The notes under the pieces were generated by a model that worked only from the letters and a program-made list of their open reading frames with translations, searched no databases and was not told the DNA's origin. A DNA stretch of 64,000 nucleotides. Origin: CALODL01 sp942492115 (GTDB lineage: Bacteria; Planctomycetota; Phycisphaerae; UBA1845; CAIVHJ01). Positions within the stretch are counted from its first letter, which is position 1. Each line of letters begins with the position of its first letter. The position numbers and the translations under genes are program-made. The stretch covers positions 310,001 to 374,000 of the forward strand of contig CALODL010000015.1 in the NCBI GenBank assembly GCA_942492115.1, given 5' to 3'. Positions 8,162-17,294 of the stretch are shown piece after piece.

Positions 8162-10310
8162 GTGCCGGCGACCGTGGCGTTCAGGATTCTTCATACTGCC
8201 GATTCGCACATCGGAGCAGGCCTCGTCGCACGACCGCGCCACCGCCGTGCGCGGCGCGGGGACGACTTCGTGTCCAGCTACCGCAGCGTTCTCGCATTGG
8301 CGCGCAGCGCGAATGTGGATCTCGTGTTGCACACGGGGGATCTGTTCGATCATCCGCGGCCCTCTGCAGGTATGATGACCGCAGCAGCCGAGCCTCTGCT
8401 CGCTCTGGCAGTCGACGGTATCCCGGTCGTGATCGTGCCGGGCAATCACGAGCACTCGGCGATCCCTTCTTCACTGCTGCTGATGCATCCAAACATCCAC
8501 ATCGTCACTGAACCGACCACGCTTCTGTTCAGTCTGCGTGGCCAGCGTGTGGCCCTCTCCGGATTCCCCTGCTTACGCAAACACGTCATGGAGCAGTTCG
8601 ATGCCGCTGTGCAGGCCACGAACTGGGCGGATGTCAATGCCGATGTCCGCATCCTCGCATTGCATCAGGCGGTTGACTCGGCAACCTGTGGTCCGGCGAA
8701 TTACAGGTTTCGCGCAGGCCGTGATGCCATCGATCGTCAAGCGATCCCCCGAACCTTCGACCTTGTGGCCTGTGGTCACGTGCACCGCCATCAGGCACTC
8801 GACGCGGACGGTATTCCAGTGGTCTATTGCGGATCGGTCGACCGCATCACGTTCGCGGAAGCCACCGAACCCAAGGGCGCGGTGATTCTCGAACCGTGCG
8901 ACAACCGCATGGCGTGGTCGTTCCATACGCACACCGTGCGCCCCATGTCAATGTGGCCGCTCGACGTCACCGACCTCAGTCGAAACGAGCTTGTCGAGCG
9001 CTTGTCGATGATCCTCGACGACATTCCGGATCTTGGCATTGCACAGATTCGCCTCAGTGGCACGGGTCCAGCCGATATACTGACCGGACTGCGCTTCGAA
9101 CAGCTGGCCCGCGATCGACGGCCCGATGCGTTGATCACGCTCACGTCGCGTGATGTCTACCGCGAGCGTCCAGGCGCGACCCGGGGATCACCGAGCGGTT
9201 CGCCGTTCGCCGCTCTGCAGGGGCCCTCTGTTCCTGATCTGTCATGCACGATGGCCACGGTGTGCGATTTGCCGCCGACGTGTGGCGTCTATTGTCTGCT
9301 CGACGAACATGAACGCCTGCTCTATGTCGGCAAATCAGGCAACATCCGTACGCGCGTGGCCACGCACCGACGAGGCACCAGCGACACGGGATTTTTCTCC
9401 GGGTGGACCCGCCGGATCGTGACCTGCACCGCCCGCACCGCTGCCAGCGAGCTGGAAGCGCTGCTGATTGAAGCGGAGTTGATTCGGGTGCACCGGCCCG
9501 CCTTCAACCGCCAGATGCGCCGCTGGCCGCGCTACTGCTACCTCGTCGAAGATTCCCAAACCCATGGTCAGCTCGAAGTTCGTGATACGCCAGCGGGCCC
9601 GTCGACCTTTGGACCGTACCGCAGCCGCCGTGCCGCTCGGGAAGTGGCCGAGACCCTCGCCGCCCTCCTGGGCGTGGCCCACTGCCCTGAAGATGAAACG
9701 CGCACAACGATGACCCTGTCCCTGTTCCACGATGCCGAGTGCGCGACACTGTGCCGACGGTACTTCGACCACCAGTGCAGCGGCCCCTGCGGGGGCCGGA
9801 TCGCTCCGACCGCCTACGCCCGATTGCTCGAAGGGCGAAGGCGCATCCTGAGGGGCATCGACGACACCCTGATCACGACCCTCGAACGGCAGATCGATGA
9901 CACCCCCGCGCCCGCGAGTGCTACGCGGTGCATTCGAGCACGGTCGGTTGCTCGCGGCCGCAGAACAAGTCAGCGGCGGCATCATCATCATGCCCGGCCA
10001 CGACAACACGCGTACCGTGGCCATCCCCGGTCGACGCGGCCTGCATCTGATGGGCCTTCCCCGACATCCAGATCGCGCCTCGGAAATCCTCACGCTTCGA
10101 CAACGCAGCGCCGCGCCGCGGCACCGCTGCGGCCGTCTGCTGAATACCGCCCTCGACTGCCTGCTGACCGCCGCCCGCCACCTGGAACGCGACGCGTTGC
10201 AGTATCGCCTCCTCCCGGCGGTCATGCTGCGGATGATGACCCCGGAGGCTTTGCTCGAGAAGGCCTTTGAACCGCCCAACCTTTGCGGTCAACGGACAAC
10301 CGATGCATAA
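8162..10310 (+). CDS. SbcD/Mre11-like phosphoesterase fused to GIY-YIG/UvrC-like nuclease, frameshifted near 9903-9907
   Basis: From a GTG at 8162, residues 1-330 form a calcineurin-type nuclease of the SbcD/Mre11 type: DSH (14-16), GD (59-60), GNHE (94-97), a metal His168 and GHVH (205-208). There is no stop before a GIY-YIG domain at about 375-450: GVYCLLDEHERLLYVGKSG and the catalytic Glu in EALLIEAELIRVHRPAFN. A UvrC/Cho-like region follows (FGPYRSRRAAREV, a Cys cluster, GPCGGRI). After LERQIDDTPAP the frame turns into low-complexity basic sequence, while the next frame continues sensibly as FEHGRLLAAAEQVSGG to a stop at 10310. Removing one C from the C5 run at 9903-9907 joins them. In the uncorrected frame the product would end at 10270. 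No SbcC gene lies nearby. A DNA-processing role is inferred. Confidence 0.75.
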
Positions 10311-10362
10311 TCCGGGCACGCCGCCGCGCGGCACGGACCATCAGACAATCAAAGGAACTCTC

Positions 10363-11199
10363 ATGAAGACCACACTATCGCGCTGTGCCCTCCTGGCCAT
10401 TCTCGGTACCGCCCCACTGACCGGTTGTCGGACCGTGCCCGAAACCGGACGCTTGCAATACAACATTCTGTCCGAGGCCCAGGAGAACCAGCTGGGTGCC
10501 GATGCTTACAGGCAGGTGCTCGAGACCAATGAAATCAGCAGCGACACGCGCATGACCGAGATCGTCCGCCGGGTAGGTGAGCGTATCTCTCGCGTAGCCA
10601 ACAAGCCTGAGTTCGAGTGGGAGTTCAATCTCATCGATTCGCCACAGGTCAACGCGTTTTGCCTGCCGGGCGGCAAGATCGCCGTGTACACCGGCATCCT
10701 CCCGATCATGGACAACGAGGCTGGCATGGCCGCAGTCATGGGCCACGAAGTGGCCCACGCCCTGGCCCGTCACGGCGGTGAGCGCGTCAGTCAGGGAATG
10801 ACCGTCCAGGTCATCACCGAGGTCATGGGTGCCGGCATGAAGAATGCCAATCCGCAAGCCCGCGACGGAATCCTCAAGGGTTTTGGCGTCATCACACAGT
10901 ACGGTGTGCTGCTGCCGTTCAGTCGGTCGCACGAACTGGAGGCCGACAGCTGGGGATTGAAGCTCGCTGCCCAGGCCGGTTACGATCCGCGCGAAGCGGT
11001 TGCACTGTGGCAGCGCATGGAAGCGGCGTCCCAGGGCAAACCGCCCGAATTCATGTCCACACACCCCAGTGAACAGCACCGCATCAACGATCTCCAGGAA
11101 CTCATGCCTGCCGCCATGCAGCTGTATGACAGCGCGCCGCAGAAGTACGGCCTTGGTGAGAAATGGGGCACGGCCAGCCAGGTGTCTTCAGCTCACTGA
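10363..11199 (+). CDS. M48 family metallopeptidase lipoprotein (Oma1/LoiP-like)
   Basis: A 278-residue zinc peptidase of the cell envelope. The product starts MKTTLSRCALLAILGTAPLT followed by GC, a lipobox. The M48 signature GHEVAHALARHGGERV holds the HExxH zinc site at 128-132, and SHELEADSWGL (189-199) gives the third zinc ligand. Such small M48 lipoproteins (LoiP, YggG, Oma1-like) degrade or control outer-membrane and envelope proteins. The start at 10363 is preferred over upstream in-frame codons because AAAGGA sits just before it and the signal peptide begins there. Confidence 0.9.
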   Translation: MKTTLSRCALLAILGTAPLTGCRTVPETGRLQYNILSEAQENQLGADAYRQVLETNEISSDTRMTEIVRRVGERISRVANKPEFEWEFNLIDSPQVNAFCLPGGKIAVYTGILPIMDNEAGMAAVMGHEVAHALARHGGERVSQGMTVQVITEVMGAGMKNANPQARDGILKGFGVITQYGVLLPFSRSHELEADSWGLKLAAQAGYDPREAVALWQRMEAASQGKPPEFMSTHPSEQHRINDLQELMPAAMQLYDSAPQKYGLGEKWGTASQVSSAH

Positions 11200-11230
11200 A
11201 CGACAATCGCACCGGTGATGTGATGATCGC

Positions 11231-12448
11231 TCATTCGAAGCGCAGGGCCTCGATCGGATCGAGCTTGCTGGCACGCCAGGCAGGATAGAAGCCAAAAAAC
11301 AGACCGACGACGGTTGCAAAGGCGATGGCCACGGCAGCCATCCAGTACGAAATGACTACGTCCCAACCGAGCTTCCACGATACGAACTCTGCAATGCCCA
11401 CTCCGAGCAGGAAACCGAAGAGTCCGCCCAGGCCGCACAACAGGACGGCTTCGGTGAGAAACTGGCCGAGGATTTGCGCGCCACTCGCGCCAATGGCCAT
11501 GCGCGTGCCGATTTCGCGAGTGCGTTCGGTGACCGAAACCAGCGTGATGTTCATGATGCCCACGCCGCCGACGACCAGCGAAATCGAGGCAATGGTCATC
11601 AGCAACCAATTGAACGTCCGCGTCGACTCTTCGCGGGCCTGGGCCGACAGCGAACGGTCGATGATCCGAAAATCGTCATCCTCGTCGTCTGCCAGACGAT
11701 GCCGCTGACGCAGCAACGCCCGGATCTGCTGCTTGGCCACATGTAAGGGCACACCTTCCTGGGCAGCGGCGTACATTGTTCGTGCGATTTCGTTTCCAGC
11801 GATGTGTCGTTGAAACGGATGCCAGGGAAACATGATGACATCGTCGTTGTCACGGCCGTCACCGCTGGTGCCCTTGGATGCGAGCACGCCGACGACTTCG
11901 AACGTGATGCGATTCACGCGAATGGTCTGGCCGACGGGATCGAGTCCCCCGAACAGTTCAGTAGCGACGGTCGCGCCCATGCAGCACACCCGCCGCAATT
12001 GTGCCATATCCTCTTCATTGAACAACCGGCCCGAAGATGGTTGCCAGCGCCGGATGTCGAACATCGAAGGATAGACACCCTGAACGGTCGTCTGGTAATT
12101 ACCAAAGTCGGACAGGACTTGCGCGCTCATGCGATTGCTCGGGGTGGCCCCGCGAATCAGTGGACACTCATTGGCGATGGCATTGGCATCTTCGGCAGCG
12201 AAGTTCGGATGGATGCCCTGCTCCTTGCGCGCGCCACCGCGCTGGATGCCCCAGAATCCGATGATCAACCAGTCGTTCCCCAGTGTCTTGATCTCATTCT
12301 CGATCCGTTGACTCGCGCCCTCACCAACCGCAACCATTGCAATGACCGAGGCCACGCCGATGACGATACCGAGGACCGACAGGCTCGTGCGTATTGTGTT
12401 CTTGCGCAGACTCAGCAGCGCCTCATACAGCACGGTCAACGGACTCAC
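11231..12448 (-). CDS. MacB-like ABC transporter permease (FtsX family)
   Basis: A 405-residue inner-membrane permease. It has an N-terminal transmembrane helix (SVLGIVIGVASVIAMVAVGEG), a periplasmic MacB-PCD domain of about 230 residues and three C-terminal helices forming the FtsX domain (NWLLMTIASISLVVGGVGIM, RTREIGTRMAIGA). This is the membrane half of a split MacB: the ATPase is a separate gene just upstream, overlapping by 4 nt (GTGA). Together with the adaptor at 13231-14409 it would form a MacAB-type complex that moves lipoproteins, peptides or toxins from the periplasm using cytoplasmic ATP hydrolysis. The start is a GTG at 12448. Confidence 0.9.
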   Translation of the reverse strand: MSPLTVLYEALLSLRKNTIRTSLSVLGIVIGVASVIAMVAVGEGASQRIENEIKTLGNDWLIIGFWGIQRGGARKEQGIHPNFAAEDANAIANECPLIRGATPSNRMSAQVLSDFGNYQTTVQGVYPSMFDIRRWQPSSGRLFNEEDMAQLRRVCCMGATVATELFGGLDPVGQTIRVNRITFEVVGVLASKGTSGDGRDNDDVIMFPWHPFQRHIAGNEIARTMYAAAQEGVPLHVAKQQIRALLRQRHRLADDEDDDFRIIDRSLSAQAREESTRTFNWLLMTIASISLVVGGVGIMNITLVSVTERTREIGTRMAIGASGAQILGQFLTEAVLLCGLGGLFGFLLGVGIAEFVSWKLGWDVVISYWMAAVAIAFATVVGLFFGFYPAWRASKLDPIEALRFE

Positions 12449-13191
12449 GATTCGACTCCCGGCGAAAACGCCATCGCCGCCCCGTTCGGAGTCGCATGTC
12501 GCACTCGGCGATTGTCGGAGAGAATGCGACCATCGCGAAAAACGAGGTGCCGCGCGGCATAGTCGGCGACCTCGTCTTCATGGGTGACGATGAAAACGGT
12601 GATACCCTCGTCGCGATTGAGCTCAGCGAAGAGTTCCATGATCTCTGCGGTTGTCCGACTGTCGAGATTACCGGTCGGTTCATCAGCCAACAGCACAACA
12701 GGATGGGTGACCAGCGCGCGGGCGATGGCCACACGCTGCTGCTGACCGCCGGACAGCTGGTTGGGATGATGGCCCAGGCGATCACCGAGCCCGAGGCGCG
12801 CGAGCATCTCGCATGCCCGCCGGCGCCGCTCACGCAAACCGACTCCCTGGTAGGCGAGGGGCAGCGCCGCGTTGTCGACAATCGTCGTGCGCGACAGCAG
12901 ATTGAAACTCTGAAACACGAAACCAATACGCCGATTGCGTAATCGGGCCAGTTCTTTGCGCGTCAGGCTGTTGACGTCGACGCCCTCGAAGCGGAACGAC
13001 CCGCGCGTCATCTGATCGAGACAACCCACGATGTGCATGAATGTGGATTTGCCCGATCCACTGGCCCCGGTAATGGCGACGAACTCGCCGTGTTCCACAC
13101 TCATCGACACGCCCCGCACAGCAGGGATCTCGACATCCTCTACGCGGTAGATCCTGTAGGCATCATCGATTTGTACGAGGGGCTCTGACAA
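12445..13191 (-). CDS. ABC transporter ATP-binding protein (MacB/LolD type)
   Basis: A 248-residue ATPase with all expected motifs: Walker A GASGSGKST, Q-loop FVFQSFNLL, signature LSGGQQQRVAIARAL, Walker B VLLADEPTGNLDS and the H-loop VTHEDEVADYA. It drives the permease encoded directly downstream, with overlapping stop and start codons that imply translational coupling. The family includes LolD, FtsE and MacB nucleotide-binding domains; the adaptor gene upstream favours the MacB type over LolCDE. Confidence 0.93.
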   Translation of the reverse strand: MSEPLVQIDDAYRIYRVEDVEIPAVRGVSMSVEHGEFVAITGASGSGKSTFMHIVGCLDQMTRGSFRFEGVDVNSLTRKELARLRNRRIGFVFQSFNLLSRTTIVDNAALPLAYQGVGLRERRRRACEMLARLGLGDRLGHHPNQLSGGQQQRVAIARALVTHPVVLLADEPTGNLDSRTTAEIMELFAELNRDEGITVFIVTHEDEVADYAARHLVFRDGRILSDNRRVRHATPNGAAMAFSPGVES

Positions 13192-13230
13192 CGACGGCTC
13201 CAGACTCAGACTTTCTCTGATCCGCTAGCG

Positions 13231-14409
13231 CTAGAACGGCCCACGGCGAGCGCCACCTGCGCGCTTGGCATCGAACTCTTCGCCGACCACGACAACGTCG
13301 TTGGCGGAAAGCTGATCACTGACCACCGCCGTAAACTTGCCGTCGGATACACCCAGTTGGACATTGACTTCGATCAGTTCGCCGCTTTCGAGCTTGTAGA
13401 CTCGTGGTTTTTTGGGCTGGGCCTTGCCGGGGCGCCAGTTGACGACCACCTGCTCGCGATTGGGATCGTAGCGCAACGCTGCGTTGGGTACCAGCAGGGC
13501 ATTTTCGACCCTCTCGACCTCGAACAGAATTGTTGCCGTCATTCCGGGACGCAGCAGTAGTTCGTCGTTCTTGACACCAATCAGCGTCTCGTAAGTCACG
13601 ACATTGTCGACCACCGTTTCAGCGAAGCGAACCTGGGTGACCACTCCCTTGAAGCGCGTCTTGGGGTACGCGTCGACACGGAACTCGACTGCCATACCCT
13701 CACGAATCCGGCCGATGTCGGTCTCGCTGACAGCGGCATTGACCCGCATCTGTCGTAGATCGTTGGCGATGGTGAACAGTATCGGTGCTGACAACGATGC
13801 TGCGACCGTCTGACCGGCGTCGATGTTGCGGGAGATGACCACGCCGTCGATGGGCGAGCGAATGATGGTCTTGTCGAATTGAATCTGGGCAGCGCGCAGT
13901 TGGGCCTCGGCCATCTCGACCTGGGCGCCCAACGCCTGCACGCCGGCCTCTGCGGCTTGCAGGGCTACACGGGCACGCGCCAATTCGAAATCGGAAGCCC
14001 CGGAAACCGCATGAGCCCGCTCGAGACGGTCGAGTTCCAGCGCAGCTCTCTCGACGCCGGCGCGCACCTCGAGTAAACGAGCGCGTGCGACGCCTACGGC
14101 AGCCTGATTCTGCTCGACGTCGGCACGAATGCGATCCTGATCGAGTTCCGCAAGAATCTGGCCCTGTTTGACTTCGTCATTGAAATCGGTGAACCATTGG
14201 ACGACCGTGCCGGAGACCTGTGAACCCACCAACACCTTGACCAGAGGTTCGACCGTACCGGTGGCCATGGCCGTTGCGGTGATCTCGCCCTCGGTGACCG
14301 TGTCGGTCCGGTATTTCGGCGCGTCCTCCGTGGGGCGGAAGTGTTGGTAACCATAATAACCCCCGACTCCCAGGGCGGACGCCAGAACTAGCAACATGAT
14401 GGTACGCAT
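13231..14409 (-). CDS. Periplasmic adaptor subunit (HlyD/MacA family)
   Basis: A 392-residue membrane-fusion protein, first gene of the three-gene minus-strand operon. It has an N-terminal membrane anchor (MRTIMLLVLASALGVGGYYG), a lipoyl half-motif VEPLVKVLVGSQVSGTV, a coiled-coil hairpin over about residues 90-180 (VARARLLEVRAGVERAALE), the second lipoyl half IIRSPIDGVVISRNIDAGQT, and beta-barrel and membrane-proximal domains at the end. Adaptors of this type link an inner-membrane pump to a TolC-like channel; no TolC homolog lies in the window. The 39-bp gap to the ATPase gene supports co-expression. Confidence 0.9.
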   Translation of the reverse strand: MRTIMLLVLASALGVGGYYGYQHFRPTEDAPKYRTDTVTEGEITATAMATGTVEPLVKVLVGSQVSGTVVQWFTDFNDEVKQGQILAELDQDRIRADVEQNQAAVGVARARLLEVRAGVERAALELDRLERAHAVSGASDFELARARVALQAAEAGVQALGAQVEMAEAQLRAAQIQFDKTIIRSPIDGVVISRNIDAGQTVAASLSAPILFTIANDLRQMRVNAAVSETDIGRIREGMAVEFRVDAYPKTRFKGVVTQVRFAETVVDNVVTYETLIGVKNDELLLRPGMTATILFEVERVENALLVPNAALRYDPNREQVVVNWRPGKAQPKKPRVYKLESGELIEVNVQLGVSDGKFTAVVSDQLSANDVVVVGEEFDAKRAGGARRGPF

Positions 14410-14522
14410 GGATAATCTCGCGGGTTTCAGGCACCTCGGCCGGGTTGCCGGGATTTCTCAGGGGTGCAGGACCATTGTAGCAGCTCGCCCGCTTCGCAAC
14501 CATGAGTTCAAAGGTCCGGGAC

Positions 14523-14987
14523 TCACCGGGGATGCCACTGCAAACGGTGCACCAGCCACTGTTTGGCGTTGCGGCGCAAAACCATCAGAAACCGGTCGCG
14601 GTCGACTCGGGCAGCCGCAGAAGAGGCCGCTGTGTCCTTGGGAGCGAGGCGAACCTCCGTCGTCCCGCTGACCCACGCCCAGTTGTGGTCCACCGCGATG
14701 TCCTCGGGGGTGATGCTCACGACCACCTCGTAGGTCGTGAACAACCCTTCATAGCTCTGCCGAATCGCCGCAGTGCCTCGGTGCGGCGGTCCCTTCGGAG
14801 GGTACAGCACTGCATCTGACGTGTACAACCTGACAATCCCGTCGAGGTCTCCAGCCGTATCCGCTGCGGCCATTCGAGCCAGCACGCGACGCACCGGGGC
14901 GTCCCCATTTGCGCATCCGCAGGCCAGAAAAACCACGGCAACCGCCGATTTGAAGATACGTTGAATGGTGTGATGAGATGAGTCCAT
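14523..14987 (-). CDS. NTF2-like (DUF4440/SgcJ-type) lipoprotein
   Basis: A 154-residue exported protein with a lipobox region (VVFLACGCANG). The mature part has the SnoaL/NTF2 cone fold pattern: VRRVLARMAAADTAGDLDGI, LYTSDAVLYPPKG, IRQSYEGLF and FLMVLRRNAKQWLVHRLQW. Members bind small hydrophobic ligands or act as cyclases or isomerases; many are of unknown role. It starts 38 bp from the divergent LigD-like gene, so the two probably share a promoter region. Confidence 0.75.
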   Translation of the reverse strand: MDSSHHTIQRIFKSAVAVVFLACGCANGDAPVRRVLARMAAADTAGDLDGIVRLYTSDAVLYPPKGPPHRGTAAIRQSYEGLFTTYEVVVSITPEDIAVDHNWAWVSGTTEVRLAPKDTAASSAAARVDRDRFLMVLRRNAKQWLVHRLQWHPR

Positions 14988-15025
14988 AGTTGCCTATATA
15001 CTCGCACTCGACTCCGTGAACCAAA

Positions 15026-17215
15026 ATGGGCCTCAAGGACTACACAGACAAGCGCGATTTCGCGGTCACCCCCGAACCGGCCGGCCACATCGCTCCTGAA
15101 CCCGGACACCGCTATGTCATCCAGAAACACGCCGCGCGCAACCTGCATTACGACCTGCGCCTGGAACTCGACGGCGTACTACTCAGCTGGGCCGTACCCA
15201 AGGGTCCGAGCCTCGATCCACTGGACAAACGCTTTGCACGGCAGACCGAAGACCACCCCATTGCCTACGGAGACTTCGAAGGGGTCATTCCCCAGGGACA
15301 GTACGGGGGTGGCACGGTGATGGTCTGGGACCATGGCACCTGGGAACCCCTGGGCGATTCCTATGAACAGTACCGCAAGGGCGCGCTCAAGTTCATCATC
15401 CACGGCATCAAGCTGCGCGGAGCGTGGACGCTCATTCGCTTGAAGGGTCCGAAGACCAGAGATGATCGTGACTGGCTGTTCATCAAAGAACGGGACGATG
15501 CGGTTCGTCCACGAAAAGAGTACGACGTTCTCGACTCACTCCCTGACAGCGCTGCTACGGGCCGAACAATGGAGCAGATTGCTGTCGACAAGGACCGCGT
15601 GTGGTCGGTCACCCGTGTTCCCGGTGAACCACGCATCTCGGAACTCGATCCGTCGGCCTGGCCTGGTGCCCGGGTCGCCCCGCTGCCCGAAGCCATGGCT
15701 CCCCAGCGCGCCACGCCGCGCAAGACCGTGCCGGCGGGCGACGACTGGATTCATGAGATCGCATTCGACGGCGCGCGCATCCTCGGCATCATCAACGGTG
15801 AGACCGTGCGGCTGCTGACCTCGGACGGCGAAGACTGGACGAACCAACTGCCGGAGATCACCCGCTCGGCTGAACACCTTGGGGCCGACGATACGGTCCT
15901 CGATGGAGTGGTCGTCCTACTGAACGCGTCAGGAGCATCGGATGGCGGCGCGCTGCGCCGTGCGGTGTCGCTCGGACGCACTTCGGAATTGATCTACTAC
16001 ATCTTTGATCTACCATTCTTCCGTGGCGTGGATCTGACCGGCTGCGCGCTGCTCGATCGCAAAGCCCTGCTGGCCCGCGCTTTGCAGGAGGGCGCCGATC
16101 ACACGGGCACACTGCGGTTGTGCGAACACATCGTCGGCAACGGTCCAACCGTGCTCGAGCAGGCCACTGGCCTGGGCCTGGCAGGCGTCATATCCAAACG
16201 TGCGGACAGTCACTACGTCTTCAAACGCACGAGCCACTGGACCGTCGTGCACTGTCCGGGACACGAAATCGACGCGGCCCGGACGCCAGCCGCTTCACCG
16301 CACATCGTCATCGAGCCAGGCTTCGATATCGAAGGCGTGCGCATGACCAATCCGCAACGCATTCTGTATCCCGAAACGGGAGTCACGAAGCAGGAAATCG
16401 CAGAGTTCTACCGCGAGATCGCCGACTGGGTCCTGCCGCATGTCACAGGCCGGCCGCTGAGCCTTGTGCGTTGTCCTCAGGGCCACGACAAGAACCGCTT
16501 TTACCAGAAGCATCTGCACGACGTAGGCGTCAGCGCCCTCCGCGAGGTGGTCGTTAAGAAACGCAACCGTGCGTTGGCACACATCGTCATCGATGATCTA
16601 TCCGGCCTGTTGACCCTCGCTCAACTGGCGGTGCTCGAAATCCACCCATGGGGCAGCCGTGAGGACAAGCCGAACACGCCCGACCGCATCGTATTCGATA
16701 TGGATCCAGGCCCTGACGTAGCCTGGCCTGAAGTGGTCGAAGGGGCGCATGCCATCCATGGAATGCTCGAGGTCCTCGGGCTCGCGAGCTTCGTCAAGAC
16801 CTCAGGTGGCAAGGGCCTGCACATCGTCGTGCCGATCATCCGCCGCAGCACCTGGGACGATATCAAACACTTCAGCCAGCTCGTGGCTGAACATGTCGCG
16901 CGGATCGCCCCCCAGCAGTACACCGCCTCGATTGCCATGGCCCAGCGCGACGGCCGCATTTTCATCGACTACCTGCGCAACACGGCCGGTGCGACCTGCG
17001 TGGCCGCCTATTCGACCCGCGCCGTTGCGGGCGCCCCGGTGTCGACACCCCTGTCGTGGGACGAATTGACTCCGGACATCGCACCGAATACCTACACGGT
17101 CCGCAACCTGCCGAAGCGCCTGCGCGCACTGACCGAAGACCCCTGGGCCGGTTTCTTTGAAGTGAAACAAGGGATCACAAAGGCCACGGTCAAACGACTG
17201 ACGCCTGATCCGTGA
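15026..17215 (+). CDS. ligD: LigD-like NHEJ protein: phosphoesterase + degenerate ligase + polymerase domains
   Basis: A 729-residue protein in the order phosphoesterase, ligase, polymerase. The PE domain (about 20-180) keeps the HAARNLHYDLRLEL metal-site residues, the TEDHP His and FEGVIPQGQYGGGTV. The polymerase domain (about 435-725) keeps its catalytic Asp residues: FDMDPGPDV (D558, D560) and FIDYLRN (D648), plus SGGKGLHIVVP. The middle ligase domain is recognisable (HEIAFDGARI, GVISKRADS) but the adenylation lysine of KxDG is Ala246, the Glu of DGE is Val295, the motif IV Glu is Ala386 and the two lysines of WxKxK are Val407 and His409. Strand sealing is therefore unlikely; end processing and gap filling remain possible. 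No Ku gene is in the window. Confidence 0.85.
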   Translation: MGLKDYTDKRDFAVTPEPAGHIAPEPGHRYVIQKHAARNLHYDLRLELDGVLLSWAVPKGPSLDPLDKRFARQTEDHPIAYGDFEGVIPQGQYGGGTVMVWDHGTWEPLGDSYEQYRKGALKFIIHGIKLRGAWTLIRLKGPKTRDDRDWLFIKERDDAVRPRKEYDVLDSLPDSAATGRTMEQIAVDKDRVWSVTRVPGEPRISELDPSAWPGARVAPLPEAMAPQRATPRKTVPAGDDWIHEIAFDGARILGIINGETVRLLTSDGEDWTNQLPEITRSAEHLGADDTVLDGVVVLLNASGASDGGALRRAVSLGRTSELIYYIFDLPFFRGVDLTGCALLDRKALLARALQEGADHTGTLRLCEHIVGNGPTVLEQATGLGLAGVISKRADSHYVFKRTSHWTVVHCPGHEIDAARTPAASPHIVIEPGFDIEGVRMTNPQRILYPETGVTKQEIAEFYREIADWVLPHVTGRPLSLVRCPQGHDKNRFYQKHLHDVGVSALREVVVKKRNRALAHIVIDDLSGLLTLAQLAVLEIHPWGSREDKPNTPDRIVFDMDPGPDVAWPEVVEGAHAIHGMLEVLGLASFVKTSGGKGLHIVVPIIRRSTWDDIKHFSQLVAEHVARIAPQQYTASIAMAQRDGRIFIDYLRNTAGATCVAAYSTRAVAGAPVSTPLSWDELTPDIAPNTYTVRNLPKRLRALTEDPWAGFFEVKQGITKATVKRLTPDP

Positions 17216-17294
17216 GCAGAGATCAACCCCGACACGCCGCGGTTTTCGTGGGGCGACCGGGTCGTATCTCGACACGTGCCCCCTATAATACGCC

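Noticed and set aside
11804..12562. 252-codon plus-strand open frame opposite the ABC permease
   Set aside because: Shadow of the MacB-like genes; no ribosome-binding site or motifs.
15026..17215. Complete NHEJ operon with Ku
   Set aside because: No Ku-like sequence in the flanking genes; neighbours are an NTF2-like lipoprotein and a phosphoesterase.
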